Assembly (NCBI GenBank): GCA_003991915.1
Contig: RQTK01000021.1
Location: 934,266 to 998,265, forward strand
Length of the DNA stretch: 64,000 nt
From: Elysia chlorotica
Lineage: Eukaryota; Mollusca; Gastropoda; Plakobranchidae
Direction: 5' to 3'
Each line of letters opens with the position of its first letter. Within the stretch, counting starts at the first letter, position 1. Of the stretch, positions 23,223 through 36,560 are shown one piece after another. A program made the translations under genes and the position numbers. Below the pieces are notes generated by a model. It worked only from the letters and a program-made list of their open reading frames with translations. It ran no database searches and had not been told where the DNA came from.

Positions 23223-24274
23223 CAATAGTTCCCTACCTTATCTACCGCTATCGGATATAATGGCATATTTACGCTACGCGAAATGTTTTGAACACATCTC
23301 TAAACTAATGTAGTTGAGGTTTACATAGTTTTTGTTTATATCTAGTATAATTTAAAACGCTCACAAGATTTAATTAAATTTAAGGGCCCATTAGCAGTGT
23401 TAAGAAGATACTTATTTTTATCCTATGTTTAACGAGTACGTATAATGTTTACATGAGAATAACACTAAAAGTGTTGATGATTTAGCCTACTATTAAGTAT
23501 AACGAAAAAATCAGAGGTTTAAATCCAAGCCTTTACAACTATAGGGTATCGTACGAGACTACCACTCCCGATTCAAGGCGTTCGATCGAAAAAAGACTGC
23601 ATAATTTATATAACAAATAATTTGCAGTAAGAATTGCAATGATTTATATCTTGAAAATCGTAAGCATTATTTTTCTAAAAAAAAAAACAGTCCAGCATAG
23701 TCATGCAAAATATTAATCTAAAACAAAACATGTTACCCTCGGCATGCAAAATAACCCAGTATGTTTAATCTAGTGATTTACTGTAGTTTTCTCAAGCCCT
23801 AAACCGGCGATTTGATCTTACTTTTTTCTGTATGCCTTGATTCGGTGACTCGGCTTTCTATTTTTAGAAGATTCAATTTTATGACTTGGCAAAGATCAAG
23901 ACCCAAAAGGAGTAAGAAAGGCACGGTAAGAGAAAAAAAGCTGGTCTTTACTCATGTCTGTTTTTTCGGTCTGGAAATCCAGGCAGACACACTTACCATA
24001 AGTGCCCAGTGTCACTCCTATCACACTCGTAAACAATTGTTGGGTTTTACTGATTTAGTTGCAAAGTCGAGAGACCTTTTTTAAACAAACTGGACCAGTG
24101 GGCATTGTAGCAGCTTTAAAACCCTCGTAGTACCCTGAGTTTTTAGATCCATCACAGCACATTGTATTGTTTGTTTTGAATGGCTAAAACATATTGTATA
24201 ATAAACCTTTAGATAAAACATGGTACGGTGCAGAAGTCATCGCGCCATCACACAGAAGCTTAATTTGTGTTTAG
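23223..24274. other. AT-rich non-coding DNA
   Basis: An ORF of 90 codons at 23812-24084 (+) has no recognisable content and no clear splice context. Confidence 0.45.
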
Positions 24275-24359
24275 AGATAGAGATTGATAGATAGAGGTAG
24301 AGTTAAAGGAGATATAGAGTAAGAGAGATAGAGAGATTGAGAAAGAGAGAGATAGATAG

Positions 24360-24458
<99 letters not shown>

Positions 24459-24490
24459 TATAGGTTGAGAAGTACAGTTAGACAGACAGA
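24275..24490. repeat. GATA/GAGA and GACA array
   Basis: GATA/GAGA units pass into an almost perfect ACAG (GACA) array at about 24360-24458. Cys/Leu/Ser-rich minus-strand ORFs arise from it. Confidence 0.95.
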
Positions 24491-24565
24491 GAGTCTGATA
24501 AAAATAGGAGACATGATCTATACGATTCAAAAGTCTTCTTGATTTCCAGTCGAAATCATAAGCTA

Positions 24566-24660
24566 AAGTCTGACATAATAAAAGCTATCTCTGTTTCAGC
24601 CGATTACATTTAACTAACACTGGCGCATCTAGTCATCAAGAGAGAGTTGGTAACCTCTAA
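24566..24660 (-). repeat. SINE-like fragment (weak)
   Basis: CTCTGTTTCAGCCGATTACA followed by ACTAACACTGGCGCATCTAG matches the family body at low identity. Confidence 0.4.
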
Positions 24661-27600
24661 ATATAATACTTTATCTTTTTGGGGCCGAAACATAATGGTA
24701 TTCTTGTATTGAACGTTTAAAAAAAGCTATTTGATCCAACATTTCTTTTTGGGATACCATGTTTTTGTAAATTAATAAAGAAAAAAATTACATGGAATTA
24801 ATATTTATCTTAACAAGTTATTGCACACAGAATCTTTGGGTGAATAAATACATACACAGAATAACTCACCACTGAGCCCATCTTATAATCAATACATGTT
24901 CACAACGTTCAAAATTGCGTCTTTTTGGGGTATTACCACCTTCTCTAAGAATAACATTTCGCGCAAAAATCTATATTACAAATAAATTAAGGTTCAATTT
25001 TCAATTATCTTTACATGATTAAGGTTCAATTTTCGATTACCTTTTACAGGATTAGCTAACATTATTGATCTCCTTCGAATTGTGCATAAATGTAGCTCTA
25101 TTTTTGTCCAGTGCAATGGCACCTTTAGAATTCACAATTAGTGTTAATTTATGAAACAAGAGAAACAAAACGTCGTTGCCCACTAATTATACTAAAGTAA
25201 GGTACATCTTTTGAAAAATAAACCCACCATAAATCTAGAGCGCACCTACTGACAAAATCTGTTAATGGTAACGATAACGGGGGACTTTTAAAGTTTTCTT
25301 TGCACAGAGGTGACAAGTTTCTACGCATCATGTGATGTTATTTTAAGTGTAAACACATGACGGCCATGAGTGTAAACAACAATTTGGAAGGGCGAAAACA
25401 AAGAAATCAAAATACTCTATACACTGTGGATCGTGAAGATGTGAATAATTTCAATTAGAGTCTGGAGACTGAAAATGTGCCTATTAAATAAGTACTAGAC
25501 AAACATGATGAAATGCAGTGGACTATAATCTAAGTACTAGACAAACATGATGAAATGCAGATAATCTGTGACAAGGTCCACAAAGGATTGCTCAGCGTCA
25601 GGTTTAGTTTGCTTTCGGTTGTTTTAGCTAGCTAAATGTAGTAAATGAAGATCTAATTTACAAGATTTCTGGTAGGCCTGGGTATATCCATACTGTAATT
25701 GGCAATAGTTCTACACTTCACTTTTGTTTTCCATTTTAGTTAGGTCTTAGAACTACCCAAGTACGCTATTACATCTAGACCTACTTGTCTTACAAGCTCT
25801 CGTAGTATCTTCATTTAGAGACAAATATGACTTTTAGATAGAACTGCTCTTAATGCTACAACTTATAGTATATGAACGTTGTTTGGGTTTTTCATTGAAA
25901 GACTTACTAATTCTAGAACTGCTTTCTCATAGTTGAACGTTTTCAAGGTCTAAAGAAAGACTACTTTTTGTACTGTTCTATGTTTGAAATAACAGATTGA
26001 TTCTGACCAGTCGGGCTGCCGATTCTAATTCACTTTATTCCCAGCCGGTATTTGGCGAAACCAATGTTACAAAGACATGGCATAGTTGCCTTTCTTCATT
26101 CTGTGAACTGACTTAGAGAATAAACGTCTAGATCTAGATAAGTGATACACCCAGGATGCTCCCACTGAAGTAAATGGAATACGAATGGACTGGTATTAGT
26201 ATTTCGAACCAGTTGCACTTATCAAAGCCTTACTGCCTTCCCAGAAAGGTGAAAAAAATCAGGCTGGAAATAATATTTTCTAAACTTTTCCCAGCAGGCT
26301 GCCTCTCAGAACAAAGGGAAAAAATGTGTCTTTAAGAAGGAATAAAACAAGCTTGGGATACTGTTTCTATATAATGTACCTAAAATTAAAAAAATACGAT
26401 TTGTTTCCGCAAATAAATAAGGCAACAGGCTGGAAATAAAATTCAAGTCACGTCTAGGTTGTTTTTCAGGAGGGCAAAGGCTGGGGGAAATATTTTCAGG
26501 TACCCTTTAAAACCACCCTACCTACCAGGAAAGAGACAAGCTGGGAAAAGTCATAGCCATTAAATAATACTATAATTGCGCTACACAACGTTTACAATGT
26601 CGTTCTTTTTTTCTTTTTTTTTTTTAAACAGTACATTTTACAATGTCTCCTTAACCTAGCAGTAACAGCAATTTAACCTTTACATATCTCATGATAAATT
26701 CAGGTATATTCATTGGGTGTGCAATAATTTTGAAAATTTAAAAAACAATTTTAAGGAAAAAAACTTTCATTTTTTGATTATTTCAAAATGGAAGGTGTGC
26801 AGATCAATACAAAGAGGCACTAGCACAAGTTTGTCAATGCGCACAACAGCTGTGCCGTATGATGGGAAAATGTTAAAAGACAAAAGAAAATTATCTGGAC
26901 GTACATTAGACAAAAATGAACATAAAAAGTGTCTCTTAACAATTTGAAATTCGCGATTTACATCAGATAAAATCAATGTATGTTTTAGTTATGTTAGTTT
27001 CCTTTATAAGTAACCCCCTTATTAAATTTATCAATGACTGGGCACATAGTTCCTGCACCACTGTGAATTAAAGTGTAGCGATAATATTATTAGAAGGGGT
27101 GAAATTAAGGTATGTAGCCCCGCAAAGGGATTAATTTTTATGGATTGCACAACTTTTATTGTGTAACTGATTTTGAATCACCGACTTTCCAAATAATAGA
27201 TACTTGGTTGTAACTAACTGATCAAGATATGTTGAAATTGACATTGATATTGTACACATTTTGTGTATTCTTTTTATTACATCAATATATACGTTAATTC
27301 CCGTTGTTTGTTTTGTATTACATTTTAATGGCTAGATAGGATAATATGCAAACGACTCTAAAAATGTCTCCGCTTGTGCAAACTGTAAAGCTTTCAAGTT
27401 TTGCTGTTAGTTTGTTTCTATTTTTTATGTTGTATGAGTTGTTTGAATGTTACACTGGTTTTATTCAAATAATGAGGGCAAGTACGTTTTAAAAAATTGA
27501 AGAGATAGTTTCTTTCAATTATTCCTCAATTAATTTCCTTCAGGCAACTTATGAAAATGTCTGGAAGTTCTAGAATCTCTTCAATAAGTAGCTATGTCCT

Positions 27601-28293
27601 TGCACATTATCTTTTCAGAGCTGATCACCTCTTCCTCTAATTAAACATGTACCATGGCAATTTAATAGTGAACATTGAACCGCATTAATTTATGTTCAGA
27701 TGCAATGTAATTCTTAACAGCACAAAAATCGCACAGCATTTTGATATTGAAGCAACAAGTTTGAATAACTGACACAATCACTATTTCATGTCAAAATGTT
27801 TGTTTTTAAATTTTTCAGGTTAATTCAGTCCAAGGCTCACATGATATTGTTCAGCCCCACCCATCTCCCATTTCATGCAGCACCTTTACTTAAACACTCA
27901 GATAGAATGGCTCACCATTGAGAGTAATTGGAACACTGAAAAAGCAAAGTGATATGAGCTAACCAAAAAAAAAAGTATATTTTTTTACAAGGGGGCATGA
28001 AAAAGGTCATCATAACTTTCTCCAATATAGAGACCACATGAATAATGCACAGAACACTTGATTGACAGACATTCACAAAACCTACTCCCACCATTTATAT
28101 CTAAAGACGAAAAACACGCTACGCACTTAGTAGGCACAGTATTAGATAATATGGTTTCCAGCTTTTCTTTTAAATAATTCAAATGCTCTTTTCCATTTGT
28201 GACTGGTGAATCTTTTTGTTTGAATTTTTTTTTTACAGATGAAGCGTTTTTGAGTTAATGTTTTTTTGTATTTTTTTTTTGTTTTTCGTTTTG
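24661..28293. other. Long AT-rich non-coding stretch
   Basis: No gene is supportable. Small structures: a 32-bp tandem pair at 24986-25050; a 30-bp direct repeat at 25489-25518 and 25531-25560 (42-bp period, starting TAAGTACTAGACAAACATGA); and loosely repeated CAGGCTGGAAAT words at 26260-26540. Confidence 0.5.
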
Positions 28294-28318
28294 GTGTGTG
28301 TGTGTGTGGGGGGGGGGG
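28294..28318. repeat. GT array ending in G run
   Basis: A TG dinucleotide run continues into 11 G (28308-28318). Confidence 0.9.
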
Positions 28319-29582
28319 ATTTTTTTTTCTTGTCCAATCTCTCTGCAACCCTATTCGTATTGAGTATGCATTATGCAAACTATCAGAAACAAATTTAAGG
28401 ACCCTTTATGTCGCTAAAAGTTTGAAGCAGTTCTATAATTTTGTTGTTGTTGCTTTTTAATGCAACATTTTTACTAGGTTAGTATTATTTTTTTTATTTT
28501 TTTTTTACAATTTCTATAAAAAAAAACTTCAACAACTCTATTTTGTACTAATGTTTTGGCTGTTATCAGGCGAAGCTTAGAAAAAGTAAGTCTTTTTAGA
28601 ATGTGTATCATGAATATGTTTGCAACTTACACTTTTGTTTACAAGTCAAAACAAGTGCATGTATACACGTGTGCGCAAACAGAGCATACATACTTTATGT
28701 CACAATCACATGGTACATTTACTTGTTGACACACTGTATAATTTTACTAGATATATTGATCTAGTTCTAGATTATAATCTAACAGTAATATTGTTGCGGT
28801 TCATGTAACCTTCACACATATAAATCTAGATCTAGATCGAATGTATATCGAATGTAAAAAAATCCCCTATGCCCTAGATCTAGATATTTACAGTTACTAA
28901 TACACATTTAGTAGTGCCAAATAGCCTACTTTATAAAACTTACAATTCATCTTGTTGAAATAATGCCCATGTACGTCTTTAAATTACAAATATGATATAG
29001 CAGGTAGATAATTATGATGTAGATCTAGACAAACGCTTAATAAAGATGACACAAAATAATTATGTCAGAGTCCTGTAGAGTGTAGATTATAATTGTCTGC
29101 TACAAGCATTAATTTAAGCGTAGTTTATCTGCCTCTTCAAAACACAAATTAATTTAATATTATACACGTTTGTTTAAAAATTGCTTATTTTCTAATATCT
29201 GCCTGTAATATTACGCTCATATGGTGTCCCATCGTGGATTACTCTCTATGTAATCAAACATTATTTCACTAAATCATTTTTCGTTCAAAGAACGGGCTCT
29301 CATCTATTGGCTCACGGATGTGATATGGAGGGGTTATCTTTAGCGAAAACCAAACATTTCTTTATTTTCGTTATGTGCACACAAATCGAAAATGTGCTGG
29401 AAAGAATAAAACCGATGTATTAACTGACCTGAGCATAGATTTCTTTGCCAAAAAATGCATTATCGGAGACCATTGGCATAAAATCTTAAACATAACCCAG
29501 ACAGATATGGCATGTGTTCATCATAATTAAAGGGTGTGCAAGTGCAACGGATGTAGGTGAGTTAGCATTATGATACACAGAC
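28319..29582. other. AT-rich DNA with AGATCT-type palindromes
   Basis: Repeated TCTAGATCTAGATC-like words (about 28824 and 28877, with a related one at 26129) are the only structure; no gene was seen. Confidence 0.5.
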
Positions 29583-29852
29583 TTAGGTTGGTATAAGGTC
29601 CAACATCAACACTATATAGGCTATATTATGGGCGAGCCCCTCGACTAACGTCTGGTAATTTTAAGTGGTTCCACACGCGAGACAGGGCGAAGATACCACG
29701 ACTCCTGTCTCAGTCAGTCACATTATACCGACACAGATCCAACCACTTACAGGGAACGGATATTAGACAAATTGATATGCCGATTGTGGATTAGAGTCGC
29801 GGACCTCCTAATCTGGAGACCATTGCTCTACGACATGAGCCAGTTCGCCCCT
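29583..29852 (-). repeat. SINE-like copy, full length
   Basis: Tail to head: GGTCCAACATCAACACTATA, then ACAGGGCGAAGATACCACGA, then CCGACACAGATCCAACCACT. It ends ACGACATGAGCCAGTTCGCC (complement of the head). About 270 bp with no large deletion. Confidence 0.88.
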
Positions 29853-32439
29853 AAAAGGAAGATAAGACAACCTTTAGTTGATCATGAACGAAAGAACACT
29901 TGAGAAATACGGTAAAAATAATGGCCAGAGACAAAAGTCAGAGAATAACAACACGTATAAGAATATAGGGAGTTATATCAGAAGCAAAGACTAAGGTTTA
30001 TCCGAGACGTGGAATAAATTACTAGAGAGATGCGTGTAAGAGGAAAAAAAAAGAGATGCCGGAATAGGGTACAGAGAAAACTAGGTTTTACAGGCAGAGG
30101 AGACAAACCTGATCACATTGCCACCCATTTGGCGCCGGCTGTCTATACTTTCTTCCATTCTGACTAAGAAAAAAAGAAATAAGAAGGAAGGAAGACTCTA
30201 GTTGAAGTCAGTACCAAAGCAGTCGAGTTGCTACTGGTTGCCCCGACAAAACACATGCAAACTGCTTTAGCAAGAAAGTACCCTTTTTTCTAGTTTTTCT
30301 CAGTTTAAGAGCGCAACTCTCGACAATATTGAACGTTCAGTGAGTCCGACAGTTTTCACAGATTTTGTCGAAGCAGGAAGTATGGCGTTGAGAAGTTTAG
30401 GAAAGACATGTCTGAGAAATTATTTCCTGTTGCAGGGATAATTTCGACATCTTTGACAAGCTTAACACATAGGTGGCTGCGCTATTCCTCTGAGATTTGA
30501 CAAACTTTTTCTTTTATTTGTATATTAAAAGGTCCTTATCTGAAGGCATACCACCATTTAATAAAAGAAAAGGAATACTGCAAAAATAACAAAATTTTAA
30601 TATAGAACCCAGAGTGTATAAAAAACCACAACAAACAAAACTGAACAGCTGTGAACGTGTGGGTGTACAACTTGTGTCGCTCTGTAAAAATATTTCAATG
30701 CAATAATGATATAGAAGACTATTTTCTTTAGATAAAAAATATCCTATAGTTTAGTCATCAAATATGATTTTATGGGTTTTTTTTTCTCCTTTCCGTCGAG
30801 GATTTCTCCCCCCCCCCCCCCCCCCCCCCCCCTTTTTTTTTTTTACTTAACATGATACATTATGAAGCGTAGTGGGCTTGGTATAACCCATGAGTTTGTT
30901 CTCTTTGAGTGCAAGGCGGTTCGGTGCCGACACATCTACAAGTCGGGATTTATAATCACACAAAGCACAATCATTGTTCAAACATGTTCACTAAAAACCT
31001 AATTCTAACCACTGTGGCAAAATGACTTAAAAGTTTCAAAAATTCTTATTTGATGATAAGGTTTGTTTCCTTGTTTTTCTCTACATTTTCGCGCCTAACA
31101 TACATGAAATAACACCTCCGTGTGCTTATTAACTGAACTGGCATGGAAAAAGCAAGAAATTGATATATTATTTTTAAACCATCAAAAGTGTATGTGAGTT
31201 CATTAATATTGTAAAATGCAAAAGTAGCCTTGTAAATATTCCATAATATTTAGAGTTAGGGAAATGTACAACTTAAACTTGTACCAAATCTTTTCATCTG
31301 CAAGTGCTTTTTGCTATATTTTCTAAACTAAAAAAACAGCGTAAACAGTATAAACGTACATGATCATTTATTTTCCGTTTCAATCATAAATTTGAAAAAC
31401 AAAATAATTTTCATTATTCATTAATATTCATTATTCATTAATATTGCAGGTTGTATTGCCATAGAGGAATTTATTTGGAGCTTGATTGATACTATGTTGA
31501 TTCCCGGTATATTTAACCTGTTTTTAATGTAGTCTACATATTCATGATTTATTTGGTCCCTCTGTTTCTGTAAAAATTTATTAAGGAGACGATGAAGGAA
31601 GTGCTTTTAAACAAATGTATCAATAATTCATAAAATGCCATGCGCACACGCTCTAGAGACATTGTCAATGAAATTAGAACACACAAATCAATTTTCCCAA
31701 TGCACTCTTTTATAATTCTAAAGTGGATTATTTTATGTTCCATATACATAAACTTCATTAGATTAAAATATAAATTGTATTATAAACTAGGATGGAACCT
31801 ATTTGGGGCAAATTATGCAAATCTCGAAAAAAAGTTTATATTATATATTATATACATTTTATAGCAGAGTATATACATGTAGTAAAACATTAAAATGTTA
31901 CTAATGTATCTTAACCAGATGATTTGCGTGATGTCGTCAGGTATCAGTTCTGTGGTTTATAAAATTACCATTTACTGCACTTCTTTGTTTAAAACTGTAT
32001 TTCTCCATTTTGGTCTGTTTATCCTGAGAACAAAACCTTCAGGTTTACGCACTCAAAGGGAAAATTGCCTCGTACATTTTAGGCAAAAGTTAACCAAAAT
32101 GTTCTGTGCTTGTAATCATTGTCTTTGCTTGGGGCTAGGTAAGGTATCGGTCTTGTCCAATATTAATCCACCAGCGCTATGTATAATTTTTTTTTGCATT
32201 TATTGATCTCCGCAAGAAAGAACAAACGGTTATAAAGTTATCTCTTGAAAAAATCGGTACTTGAAAAGAAGAGAAATCTATGGATAAAAAAATATTAGCT
32301 AGGAAAATGAACGCTTGTGACAGATTCAACAGTGGGCAGCGGAAGTTTAATTAATTTATATTGTTATTCGTATTATAATTGAGAAAATTTTAAACATGAA
32401 CTAAGAAAAATACAGATATCCAAAAGGAAACTGATATAT
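29853..32439. other. AT-rich non-coding DNA
   Basis: Contains C25 followed by T12 at 30808-30844 and a 17-bp tandem pair at 31411-31444. No gene is supportable. Confidence 0.5.
30808..30844. repeat. C25-T12 homopolymer junction
   Basis: Twenty-five C followed directly by twelve T. The minus strand is a G25 run, able in principle to form a quadruplex and prone to sequencing error. Confidence 0.9.
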
Positions 32440-32584
32440 AGACAATAGAAGGGCCGAGAGATAAAAGAAAAATGATAGACAAACAAATAGATAGCTAGAT
32501 AGAAAGATGTATAATATAGACAGATACATAGGTTGATCAATAAATGTTGAGTTTCCAAAGAGAGAGAAGAAGAGAGAAGAGAGA
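32440..32584. repeat. Degenerate GATA/GA repeats
   Basis: Imperfect TAGA/GATA units and AGAGAGAAGA words abut the outer end of the inverted repeat that starts at 32585. Confidence 0.75.
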
Positions 32585-33106
32585 TGATTCGAATAATGTG
32601 TAAATCCGCCGAGTAAAACCTCAATAACTATTAGAAATTTAGGGGAAGTGGTGATTTGAGTCATAAAATGCTGCGCTTCTGTTCGATTTCTGGTTCTCGG
32701 GTCTCTGGATCGATCCGACCATCGGACACTTTTATTTGTATTGTTTTCGACCTTCTGGTGGGTGGGGTCAGTGTTGGTACATTGGGAACGGCGGAAACAG
32801 AAGTCTTGATATCCACAATCTTTCTCTGCGTGGCAGCATGTTAGGTTGGCAGGCGTTAGTCTTGTAGTATTGGGACCCGTCCACAATATGTTAATACGAT
32901 GCTGTCGTAAAACCATAAACAAAATATTCAGTTCTACTGAACTCACTATTTGGTTCGAGAATTTGTTACACCTGCTGACTTGGAGCTCAGTGTCTGATAA
33001 GAAACTCATTGGGGATATAGGGGGCATTGAACTTGGACAGAGCAAATATCTTCCAAGTAAATTTATAGCACATATGGTAAAGCGCGTGTTCAAGTGAAAT
33101 CGTTCC
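32585..33106 (+). repeat. Inverted repeat, left arm (522 bp)
   Basis: This arm is the reverse complement of 33337-33859. The outer roughly 425 bp look identical by eye: the same 141-residue ORF translation appears on opposite strands. The differences I see cluster in the inner 90 bp, including one indel. The arm carries a + oriented SINE-like copy (about 32645-32925, with GGTTCTCGGGTCTC, GCGTGGCAGCATGTTAGG and ATTGGGACCCGTCCACAATA). Beyond that copy lies roughly 180 bp not seen elsewhere in the window. No transposase-like coding content. Confidence 0.95.
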
Positions 33107-33336
33107 AAATAGTTGTGAGTAAAATCTGTACAAATTAAATTCTAGTATTCCATCTGGTGAGACAGTGGCAGACAGTGCAGCCCATAGATGTTTTCGTTGT
33201 TAGGTACATAGGGATTAAGGTCAGTTCAATTATTGAGACATCAGCACTAGTGGAAAAAAAAACAGCTGGAAAAAACAAGATTTGACTGGAACTTTGTTGT
33301 TTTTTTATTTGGTGTTTTTGTATTTTTTTTCGGGGG
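33107..33336. other. Spacer of inverted repeat
   Basis: 230 bp of unique AT-rich sequence between the arms, ending in a T-rich run; no recognisable content. Confidence 0.8.
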
Positions 33337-33859
33337 GGAAGGATTTCACTTGAACAAACTCTTTACCATTATGTGCTATACATTTACTTGGAAGATATTT
33401 ACTCTGTCCAAGTTCAACGCCCCCTATATCCCCAATGAGTTTCTTATCAGACACTGAGCTCCAAGTCAGCAGGTGTAACAAATTCTCGAACCAAATAGTG
33501 AGTTCAGTAGAACTGAATATTTTGTTTATGGTTTTACGACAGCATCGTATTAACATATTGTGGACGGGTCCCAATACTACAAGACTAACGCCTGCCAACC
33601 TAACATGCTGCCACGCAGAGAAAGATTGTGGATATCAAGACTTCTGTTTCCGCCGTTCCCAATGTACCAACACTGACCCCACCCACCAGAAGGTCGAAAA
33701 CAATACAAATAAAAGTGTCCGATGGTCGGATCGATCCAGAGACCCGAGAACCAGAAATCGAACAGAAGCGCAGCATTTTATGACTCAAATCACCACTTCC
33801 CCTAAATTTCTAATAGTTATTGAGGTTTTACTCGGCGGATTTACACATTATTCGAATCA
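33337..33859 (-). repeat. Inverted repeat, right arm (523 bp)
   Basis: Mirror copy of 32585-33106, ending at ATTCGAATCA, after which similarity stops abruptly. The SINE-like copy within it is at about 33518-33800 in - orientation. A transcript across both arms would fold into a hairpin of about 500 bp. Confidence 0.95.
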
Positions 33860-35094
33860 GGCCGTATCGTTAACTGATTCAAATGTTGATTTTAATTGTT
33901 GATATCCAACTTATACTACGATTCAAATACATTTTTTAATTTTACGTAACTATTTTAAATGCGGTTTAATATCTATGTGGTTAAAAAAAAACAAGCAATA
34001 TCAAAATTGAAAACAGTAAAAGAGATCCTGTATACTTTAAATTTAAATAAAACAAACGAAAGTAGCGTTTTACAATGTTCATGTTTCGTATGAATAATAA
34101 AAATGTCGATTCACGATTTTAGTTAAAACTAACACATATTCCAGATCAGCACTACATCTATTTGGGTGCAGAAGGAGTGGGGTATTATTTAATAATGCGA
34201 TGTTAAAAGTACAAATGACTAGACCTACGCCAGGATTAGTACCACCAGCCTGTCCAATTTACGGTACCAAATCTGTCGCCCCAATCCATGTTTCAGTCTA
34301 TAATGAGAGGATGAACATTATCGGCTTTGCAGTCCATACAAGTATAACGAATGACTTAACCACGTTCTTTAGACACGGATTTTTTTTTATCGCTTATTTA
34401 CTCCATAGGTCTTGGATTAGGCTTTGATTAAACGCCGCTGCAGATTCTCTTAACTAGTGTCTTCATTTCATCATGCCTTCATCGTAGATGTGATTTGTTT
34501 AGAGTGAAAAAGGGAAACTGGTTAGCACTAACGTCAGGATCAGACCAATGAAAGAAACTTAGAGGATATTTTAGGTGTCCAGCAAAGCAGTCATTAAGTG
34601 GAATGCGTTTAGGTTGGAATTTAATTGATTTGAGATTCTTTTATTGCATAAACCCTTGGGTAATAATTTTGCATTATAAGGAGCAAAAAGTACTCACATA
34701 ACAAAGTTAAACAATCATATAAAAATATCATAACAGCCGTTAAAGCCCTGAGTGTATTTAATATTTATTCACTCTGTTTTCACTGCATACAATCATCTGG
34801 ACATTTGTTTTAAATGAAGAGCAAAATATACACGAAAGGCAGAACAATGTTTACAGATAGCATGGCAAAGATTCCAAATCATGTTGCAAACACAGAGGCA
34901 TGCCTGTCTCCCAGTTCCATGCGCTATCGTCATGCCAGGGAACGTAGCAATGTGGACTTTAGGCCGCTCCATTCAAACGTATTTCTCTTTTTGTTTTATT
35001 TGCTCAAATTTGAGCCTGATCTCAATAGATGGGCACATTCCCTGATGCCCTTCTGGTAAACTGGTGGAAAAAAGTAAAGGGGGGGGGGGGGAAT
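33860..35094. other. AT-rich non-coding DNA
   Basis: Open frames at 34200-34427 and 34814-35059 have no recognisable content. Confidence 0.45.
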
Positions 35095-35165
35095 TGGTGC
35101 AAGATAAAGCTTTGGTATCCTAATCGGATAATTCCCAGTTCGAATTCTACAATCGGATAAGGTCG
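35095..35165 (+). repeat. SINE-like head fragment
   Basis: AAAGCTTTGGTATCCTAATC with CCCAGTTCGAATTC (B-box-like) and ACAATCGGATAAGG; the body is missing. Confidence 0.5.
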
Positions 35166-35813
35166 GGTAAGCCAAATTAATAATAAAAAAACATTATTAC
35201 AGGAAATATTACGTTGTCAGAATGAGGGCACAGTCAATTACGCGTTATGCTGATAAACATAAGATCTAAGGTTTGAATCTAAGTTTGGTGGCTCCATATC
35301 CGTAAACGATTCTTCGGGAACCTTGAGGATGTGAGAACAAGAAAAGCCTTTCAACTGATTTCGAACACGTAAACTAAGTTGATTTAAACAAATTTTAAAT
35401 TCAACGGAAATAAGAAGCTAAAGAAAGACAAACACAGAAAGGCAAAAACTTAAGACGACTCCAAGGCTTAAAGAAGCAACAGAAAAAACGCATAGAATGC
35501 CAAATCATTGAATTGATACAAAATAGATAGAAGCAAATGTGTAATTTATTTCTATTTCAACACACTTAGGAAGCAATGATTCTTAGCCAGTCATTAGGCT
35601 ATTAAATGTGCAGCCTTGACGATCAGCGTGCATACCAACAGAGTGTCCTGCCCTATCTTAATGTGAAACCGTTTTTTCTTCAATATTTAGAAATTCATAA
35701 ATGATCAAATAAAAGGTTTGGCGTTAGCGTTAGTCTAAATACACTTTAAAAATTTTAACTGCGCAGGACAGTGTCGAGATATTCAATGATATAGATCTAG
35801 CTCACGTTGACTC

Positions 35814-36014
35814 ATGCTGAAAAATTTTGTTTACATGGTGGCTTTGACTGTTATTTTGCTAAGCCTTGGACTTAACCTGACCATCAGTTCATTGTCGGCA
35901 ACACTTCGCATCTCGGTGTCTGCCCTGTGTGTGAAAATCCCCTCTCTTGGTTTCATCAGTTCAGCGAGTAATATGATTCCATTGGCGCCTCGTTCTGCGA
36001 ATCGAAAAATGTAA
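35814..36014 (+). CDS. Hypothetical signal-peptide-like ORF, copy A
   Basis: A 66-codon ORF starts MLKNFVYMVALTVILLSLGL, a short basic start and a hydrophobic core typical of a secretory signal. It continues with Ser-rich sequence (ISSLSATLRISVSALC) and ends LAPRSANRKM before TAA. The stop overlaps a consensus donor (AAAAAT|GTAAGT at about 36010), so this could be the first coding exon of a spliced secreted-peptide gene, or an unspliced micropeptide. A TTTAAAAA word lies about 70 bp upstream in both copies. The bases before ATG are a poor translation context. Copy B keeps the frame intact but differs at eight amino acids against two silent codons, which is no sign of purifying selection. No family recognised. 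Confidence 0.3.
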   Translation: MLKNFVYMVALTVILLSLGLNLTISSLSATLRISVSALCVKIPSLGFISSASNMIPLAPRSANRKM

Positions 36015-36409
36015 GTACTTTGAAATCGGATTGGTACGTCTGATACCTAAACATTAATAATCTAGAAACCAAAAATAATAAATGTCAGATTGTTGAAAAA
36101 AAAAAAGAAATTCCAGCCCACATAGATTTTTACTGAGTGCGCCCAGATCATAGATATCACGCTTCAAACGTCTGCAGCATCTAGAATTAGAAGTCTTTGG
36201 ATTGGTATTGGAAGTTAGATGCCCGTTTTTATGCTAATAAGGCTTGCCCTTTAGCCGTCCAAAAAGGTAAGAAAAAATCGAACAAGTTTATGCGGTATAT
36301 ATACATTCACCAGGAAATGCAGGCTTTTCCTGGATCTGTAATACAAGCTCTGCGATCTACATGATACTGACTGATGACATGATCGTTCCTTTAGAAAATG
36401 AGGTTTTCT

Positions 36410-36560
36410 CATCATTGGTTCTGTGGATCTAGGATAGAGCTATGATTGGATGTCTGTGCAGATTCCTCTATTTATCGTGTTCGTTTTTCGCTGTGGGTTC
36501 CGTTTTCGGACCCCCCCCCCTTTCCCAAATATTTTATGGCTAGGGGCTTAGTCTAAAAAC
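36410..36560 (+). repeat. Second dispersed repeat family, copy in unit A
   Basis: GGATCTAGGATAGAGCTATG, ATTGGATGTCTGTGCAG and TATCGTGTTCGTTTTTCGC match the stretch at 21790. A C run follows at about 36510. Confidence 0.6.

Noticed and set aside
24260..24530. Cys-rich repeat ORFs on the - strand
   Set aside because: Direct translation of the GACA tetranucleotide array.
32401..33108. 235-codon ORF on the - strand and its twin at 33435-33902 (+)
   Set aside because: Both are readings of the inverted-repeat arms with SINE-like content; the identical frames reflect duplication, not coding.
36360..36420. C/D-box small nucleolar RNA in the 1.6-kb repeat
   Set aside because: TGATGA is present in both units, but the CTGA partner appears only in unit B and there is no terminal stem.
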